From the NCBI RefSeq assembly GCF_009602425.1, contig NW_022258614.1, positions 319,577 to 383,576 of the forward strand: 64,000 bases of DNA, given 5' to 3'. The notes under the pieces are model-generated. The model made no database searches, was not told the origin of the DNA, and saw only the letters and a list, made by a program, of their open reading frames with translations. How positions within the stretch are numbered: position 1 is the stretch's first letter; each line of letters begins with the position of its first letter. Below, piece by piece: positions 60,145 to 64,000 of the stretch. This DNA is from Actinia tenebrosa. Taxonomy: Eukaryota > Cnidaria > Anthozoa > Actiniaria > Actiniidae. A program made the translations under genes and the position numbers.

Positions 60145-61834
60145 ATGGCGTCTGGAAAAGCACAAACCGTCCTTGGTTTGATTGATCCTCAAAAGCTGGG
60201 ACGGACGCTCACCCATGAGCACATAACGATGGACTACAAAAACTGTTTTTTCCAGCCAGTCCGAGAATCAGACATGGACACTGTAAACTGTAATGAAATC
60301 ACTTTTAGAAACCTAAATTGGGTACGCCAGAATCCATACAGCCACAAGTTCAATCTTGCTCTTGGGGATGAAGAGATAGAGGAAATGATACTGGAAGTAT
60401 CAGAATTCAAGAAGGAAGGGGGATCCACCATGGTCGATAACACAACCCAAGGAATCCAACCAAATGTAGAAATCTTAAAGAAGATCTCCATGGCTACAGG
60501 AGTGAATATTATCTCTGGCACTGGTTACTATCTAGATCACACTCAGTCTGCTGCTGTGAAATCTGCAACTGTTGAGGAACTCTCTGGGGTAGGTAAACTG
60601 TTTTTTTTAAAATATAGTTTATTGGGAACTTGCACTAATAGGTGACATGTGCCCCTTACCTCTTGAATAAAAAAAGAGCACTTTGAAATTTGTAGGGGGG
60701 CAAAGTTTCATATCATGATGTAAAATATTTCAGCTTTTGCAATCCATTGCATATTCCCATAAAAACGGTAATGATATATGATTATCTGGCCTCCTGCTTC
60801 TTGGACAAGCAAGGCCTCTGCATCACCCAAGGTAGCCAATGGTTCTTCACTTTTTCTTAAGAATCTATAGGTGGACATAATATGATGAGCTATCAGAAAT
60901 CTATCGGGTAATCAAATGAAGCAATAGCGTACCCTAGTGTTATAGTGAGAGCACTCGCATAGTGGACACTTTGAGCATTTTTCAGGTTATTATTTCCTCA
61001 ACTTTCTGCTATTTCAAATCCTATAAAATGGAGCATTGAGATTAAGTTTTTCGTCACTTTTAAAATGCATACTGTAAATCATCCCTTATCTGGATCACTT
61101 GGTGTAATTGAAGTGTCCAGTGCTTTCCTCACTGTAAAATGATGATAACAATATCAATGTTTAGTAATTAAATATAACACCCACACCTATTTTATTGCAT
61201 CTAATGACCATTGTATCATTTACAGACAATGGTTAAAGAGCTGACAGTTGGAGTTGGCAACACAGGAATCAAGTGTGGTGTCATCGGTGAAGTTGGTTGT
61301 TCTTGGCCCCTGACACCTTTTGAAAAGAAATCCTTACAAGCCTCTGCCACAGCCCAAACTGACACTGGGGCACCAGTGATAATCCATCCTGGTCGTAATG
61401 ATGAAGCACCTATTGAAATAGTTCGCATATTTCAAGAAGCTGGTGGAGATGTCAGTAAATTGGTCATGTCCCACCTGGATCGTACAGTATTTGATCGCAA
61501 AATCCTTTTGGAGCTTGCCGCAACAGGCTGCTACCTTGAGTATGACCTCTTTGGTGTTGAGATGATTAACTACCAGGCAAACCCAGCTGTTGACATGCCT
61601 AGTGACTCCCAAAGAATCATGGAAATCAAGTTTCTAATATCTGAAGGTTATGAAGACAAAATAACAATGGCTCATGACATCCACACTCGTCATCGCCTAC
61701 TCAAATATGGAGGCCATGGCTATGCTCACATTCAAGTCAATATTATCCCCAAGATGTTGAAGAGAGGAATATCACAAGAGGTTATTGACAAGATACAAAT
61801 AGAAAACCCCAAAACATGGCTGACTTTTAATTAA
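60145..61834 (+). CDS. PTER: PTER, phosphotriesterase-related amidohydrolase
   Basis: A binuclear-metal hydrolase of the phosphotriesterase superfamily. The mammalian enzyme has been reported to hydrolyse N-acetyltaurine. Exons 60145-60588 and 61226-61834 (donor GTAGGT, acceptor TTTACAG, phase 0) give 1053 nt, 350 aa against 349 in human. An in-frame ATG 33 nt earlier exists, but the one at 60145 (AAGATGGCG) matches the human N-terminus. Metal ligands are all present by family alignment: His24 and His26 (LTHEH), Glu170 (GEVGCSW) in the place of the carbamylated Lys of bacterial phosphotriesterases, His202 (IIHPGR), His231 (MSHLDRT) and Asp299 (AHDIHT). The terminal [10 protein letters not shown] is also typical. 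Probably cytosolic, since no signal peptide is seen. ARMC5 is divergent upstream. Confidence 0.96.
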
Positions 61835-62820
61835 TAACCCTGTGAAATTTTTCTTTGCAGTCTTTTAACTCTTAAATGATCGGTGCTAGTTTTGTGTAAC
61901 AAAGGACATAATACTAAAGAAAATTAGCAATCAAATAATGATAGCAATAGAAAAATATCCTGTTTTTATATCTAACTTATATATCCAAAAAACTGGAGAG
62001 GGGGGAGATGCATTGGTGTGGGGAGATAGCTAGGGGGCTTAACAATTTTTCTAATTCAATTTTTACAGGTTTTTTACTAGTGGCATCATCTGAGGGTTGT
62101 AAAATATCAATAAATTTAGTAAGTAATGGTATTTGTTTATAAAGGTTTCATAATTAAAACTATTATTTTTGAAGATAAGTTGTATTTTTCTGTGTTCAAC
62201 CTGGGTTGGGGGGTCAGGGGGGACTATTGAATATTTTTTTAGAAAAGGAGCATGCCCCTTGTAAAGTTCATTTAGATTGTTAGTAAGTCACCTTAAAACA
62301 CAGATTTTGAAAGATATACCTAGACTTGTGCCAGATCAAGCTTGTTAACTGACTGGACAGTCGGAAATGGAGGCAAGAGGCAGACCTCATGGATATGCAA
62401 TATGAGTGCAGGTTATGGGATACCTGTGATGCGTAATACAGGTAGCCCAAGACAGTAGGTTAGAAGGGGGTGGACAGCTGTGGGAGAGTTAGAAGCAGAT
62501 TTCTTCAGTCCTGGAGTGTAATGAATATGTAATGTCCAGCCCTTAGATGCTTATATCAATAATAATGCACTTCTCATCGGCTTCCATGATGGGGGGACCT
62601 TGGGCTAGACTGGGGTAAATGTTCTCAAAGACCTCAAACCCCCTAGAAGCATTAGAGTTCTTTGTAAAGAGCTGTTTTTAATAAAGTATTGGACTCTAAA
62701 GGCCTAAAAAAGCAAACAGAGGTATAAACATCGTTTTTTTTGAGTTTTATTTTGACTTTGATTTACCGGAATTGGGGTTGCTGTGTTAACCTACGCCGCT
62801 TGTAAACTGGAAACTAGTCG
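61835..62820 (+). other. PTER 3' region, otherwise no gene seen
   Basis: AATAAA at 62109-62114 is the nearest good poly(A) signal, about 275 nt past the stop. Another is at 62680-62685. Confidence 0.5.
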
Positions 62821-62828
62821 TGCACAAA

Positions 62829-62870
62829 ATGGCGGACAGTGAAGGTCAGAAACGTTAGTCTGCGTCACAG
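62829..62870 (+). other. Possible first exon or promoter-proximal exon of a gene running off the window
   Basis: AAAATGGCGGACAGTGAAG is a strong start context, but the frame closes after nine codons (MADSEGQKR). CGTCACAG at 62870 is followed by a GTGAGC donor. This could be a 5' untranslated exon with a tiny upstream frame. No following exon is seen before the repeat elements. Confidence 0.2.
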
Positions 62871-63031
62871 GTGAGCATTTTGATTTTTAATCCTTTTAAT
62901 CTATCAACAAATCATACCATCCACCATTTTTGTTGCAAAATAAAGAAGCATGAAAGAACAAAACAACATTTCTTGATATTGATAAGTTAAACAAAGTGAT
63001 TTGTGGTGATGTTCAAGTTCATTGAGCATTA

Positions 63032-63746
63032 TGCACCTATCAGCGGCTTCTCCGTGGGGTCGACCCCCGGGCTGACCAGGGAGATTTTAAACATTCATAA
63101 ACAATGTTGATCATTTTTCCCAGGGGTAGGGAAGTTGTTCTTTTCAACTTCCCCTGGTCGAGGCATTCAAATCTACAATCTCCCTCATTTTGGTTGAAAT
63201 TATTGTTATTGTATTTTGAAAACTGAACTCGACACGTAACCCCTGCGGTTTGCTCGATATTTCAGGTAGTTTTTCATTGAAAAGATTAGAAAAAAACCTC
63301 TCATGAAATGAAGAATTCACATTTTAAAGTAAAAAAAAATCAAGTTGCCTTCGAATTCGTATCTATGAAACAACAAAGAATGTCAAAAAACATATTTCAC
63401 AATGGAATTCTCACACGCTCGTCAGCCATCTTGACGAGCAGAGAGGCATCTGGGTATTGTCGAATAACACAGGTAACCCAGCTCGACCAAAAANGTCCGT
63501 GGTCTCAAAATTTTTAAAATCAGGAGCTATTTCTTTAACTAGAGAGGAAAATCAATCCCTCTGGTAACCTTTGCAATAAAAATACTTTCATTACAATCCC
63601 CCACCTCAGTTTTTAGTCACAAAACCAATGTCGCAAATTTTCCCAACCCCAGGGGGAATAACTGGATTCAATCCTTCTATATTCTCCCACCCATCTCCCT
63701 GGTCAGCCCGGGGGTCGACCCCACGGGGAAGCCGCTGATAGGTGCA
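63032..63746. mobile_element. 715-bp non-autonomous DNA transposon, PIF/Harbinger-like
   Basis: Terminal inverted repeats of 54 bp, beginning TGCACCTATCAGCGGCTTC, match with a single difference. TTA flanks both ends (63029-63031 and 63747-63749), fitting the 3-bp TTA/TAA duplication of PIF/Harbinger elements. The interior has a hairpin (GGGAAGTTGTTCTTTTCAAC) and no transposase. The near-identical ends suggest a fairly recent insertion mobilised in trans. Confidence 0.85.
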
Positions 63747-63747
63747 T

Positions 63748-63924
63748 TAATACTACTCCTTTTTACAGTTCTATTGTGCATTCAGTGACCACGAATAATA
63801 GTTTCTAGCCGAGGCTGGAGTTTCCTCGCATGATAAACTGTAGTTTTGCTATGCGCGGAAACTCCAGCCTCGGCTAGGAACTATTATTCGTGGTCACTGA
63901 ATGGAACTGTAAAAAGGAGTATTA
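63748..63924. repeat. Foldback element, same family as 30934-31083
   Basis: Ends TAATACTACTCCTTTTTACAG and complement. Arms of about 85 bp include CGAATAATAGTTTCTAGCC and GAGGCTGGAGTTTCCTCG. The loop is about 20 bp (ATAAACTGTAGTTTTG). It abuts the right end of the Harbinger-like element, sharing the TTA. Confidence 0.92.
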
Positions 63925-64000
63925 GCCAATAGCGGCTCTTTTTTTATAGTTTGTTCGAGTGATCATGCACAAAACAATTCAAGACGAGACTTTTGTTACT

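Overview
The window is 64 kb of intron-rich, AT-rich animal nuclear DNA. Introns use GT-AG sites, the H3 and H4 genes carry histone-type 3' stem-loops, and the best genes match animal families closely. Many short inverted-repeat and tandem-repeat families fill the rest. I think an anthozoan cnidarian (coral or anemone) is most likely. That rests on the look of the repeats and a degenerate neuropeptide-type GPCR, not on a decisive marker. There are two short runs of N and many single Ns, so this is draft assembly.

Layout. 0.5-5 kb: a minus-strand class A GPCR (3348-4418) with a likely spliced 5' leader. Downstream is a candidate three-exon gene for a 102-residue single-pass membrane protein (534-3038) whose first intron holds minisatellite arrays. 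5-43 kb: a gene-poor stretch of about 38 kb dominated by foldback elements, tRNA-related short repeats, tandem arrays of 44, 53 and 57 bp units, and microsatellites. I see only weak coding candidates there (10308-10498 minus, 29264-29395 plus, 36570/40128 minus) and no reverse transcriptase, transposase or viral gene.

43-64 kb: the gene-rich part. A FUS/EWS/TAF15 (FET) gene on the minus strand has 13 coding exons (43322-52053) and encodes 425 residues with all family domains and the terminal PY nuclear-localisation signal. Next come a divergent histone pair, H3 (minus) and H4 (plus), each with a perfect stem-loop; then ARMC5 on the minus strand (four coding exons, 1105 aa); then PTER on the plus strand, head to head with ARMC5 (two coding exons, 350 aa). 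The right edge holds a 715-bp non-autonomous DNA transposon with 54-bp inverted ends and a TTA duplication, directly abutting a foldback element that has a second copy at 31 kb.

The established genes are housekeeping: RNA processing and transcription (FUS, and ARMC5 as a CUL3 adaptor for RNA polymerase II), chromatin (H3, H4) and acyl-taurine metabolism (PTER). They do not form a pathway. I found no operon-like or defence-like system. The most novel material is the set of unannotated small spliced coding candidates and the repeat families shared across the window.
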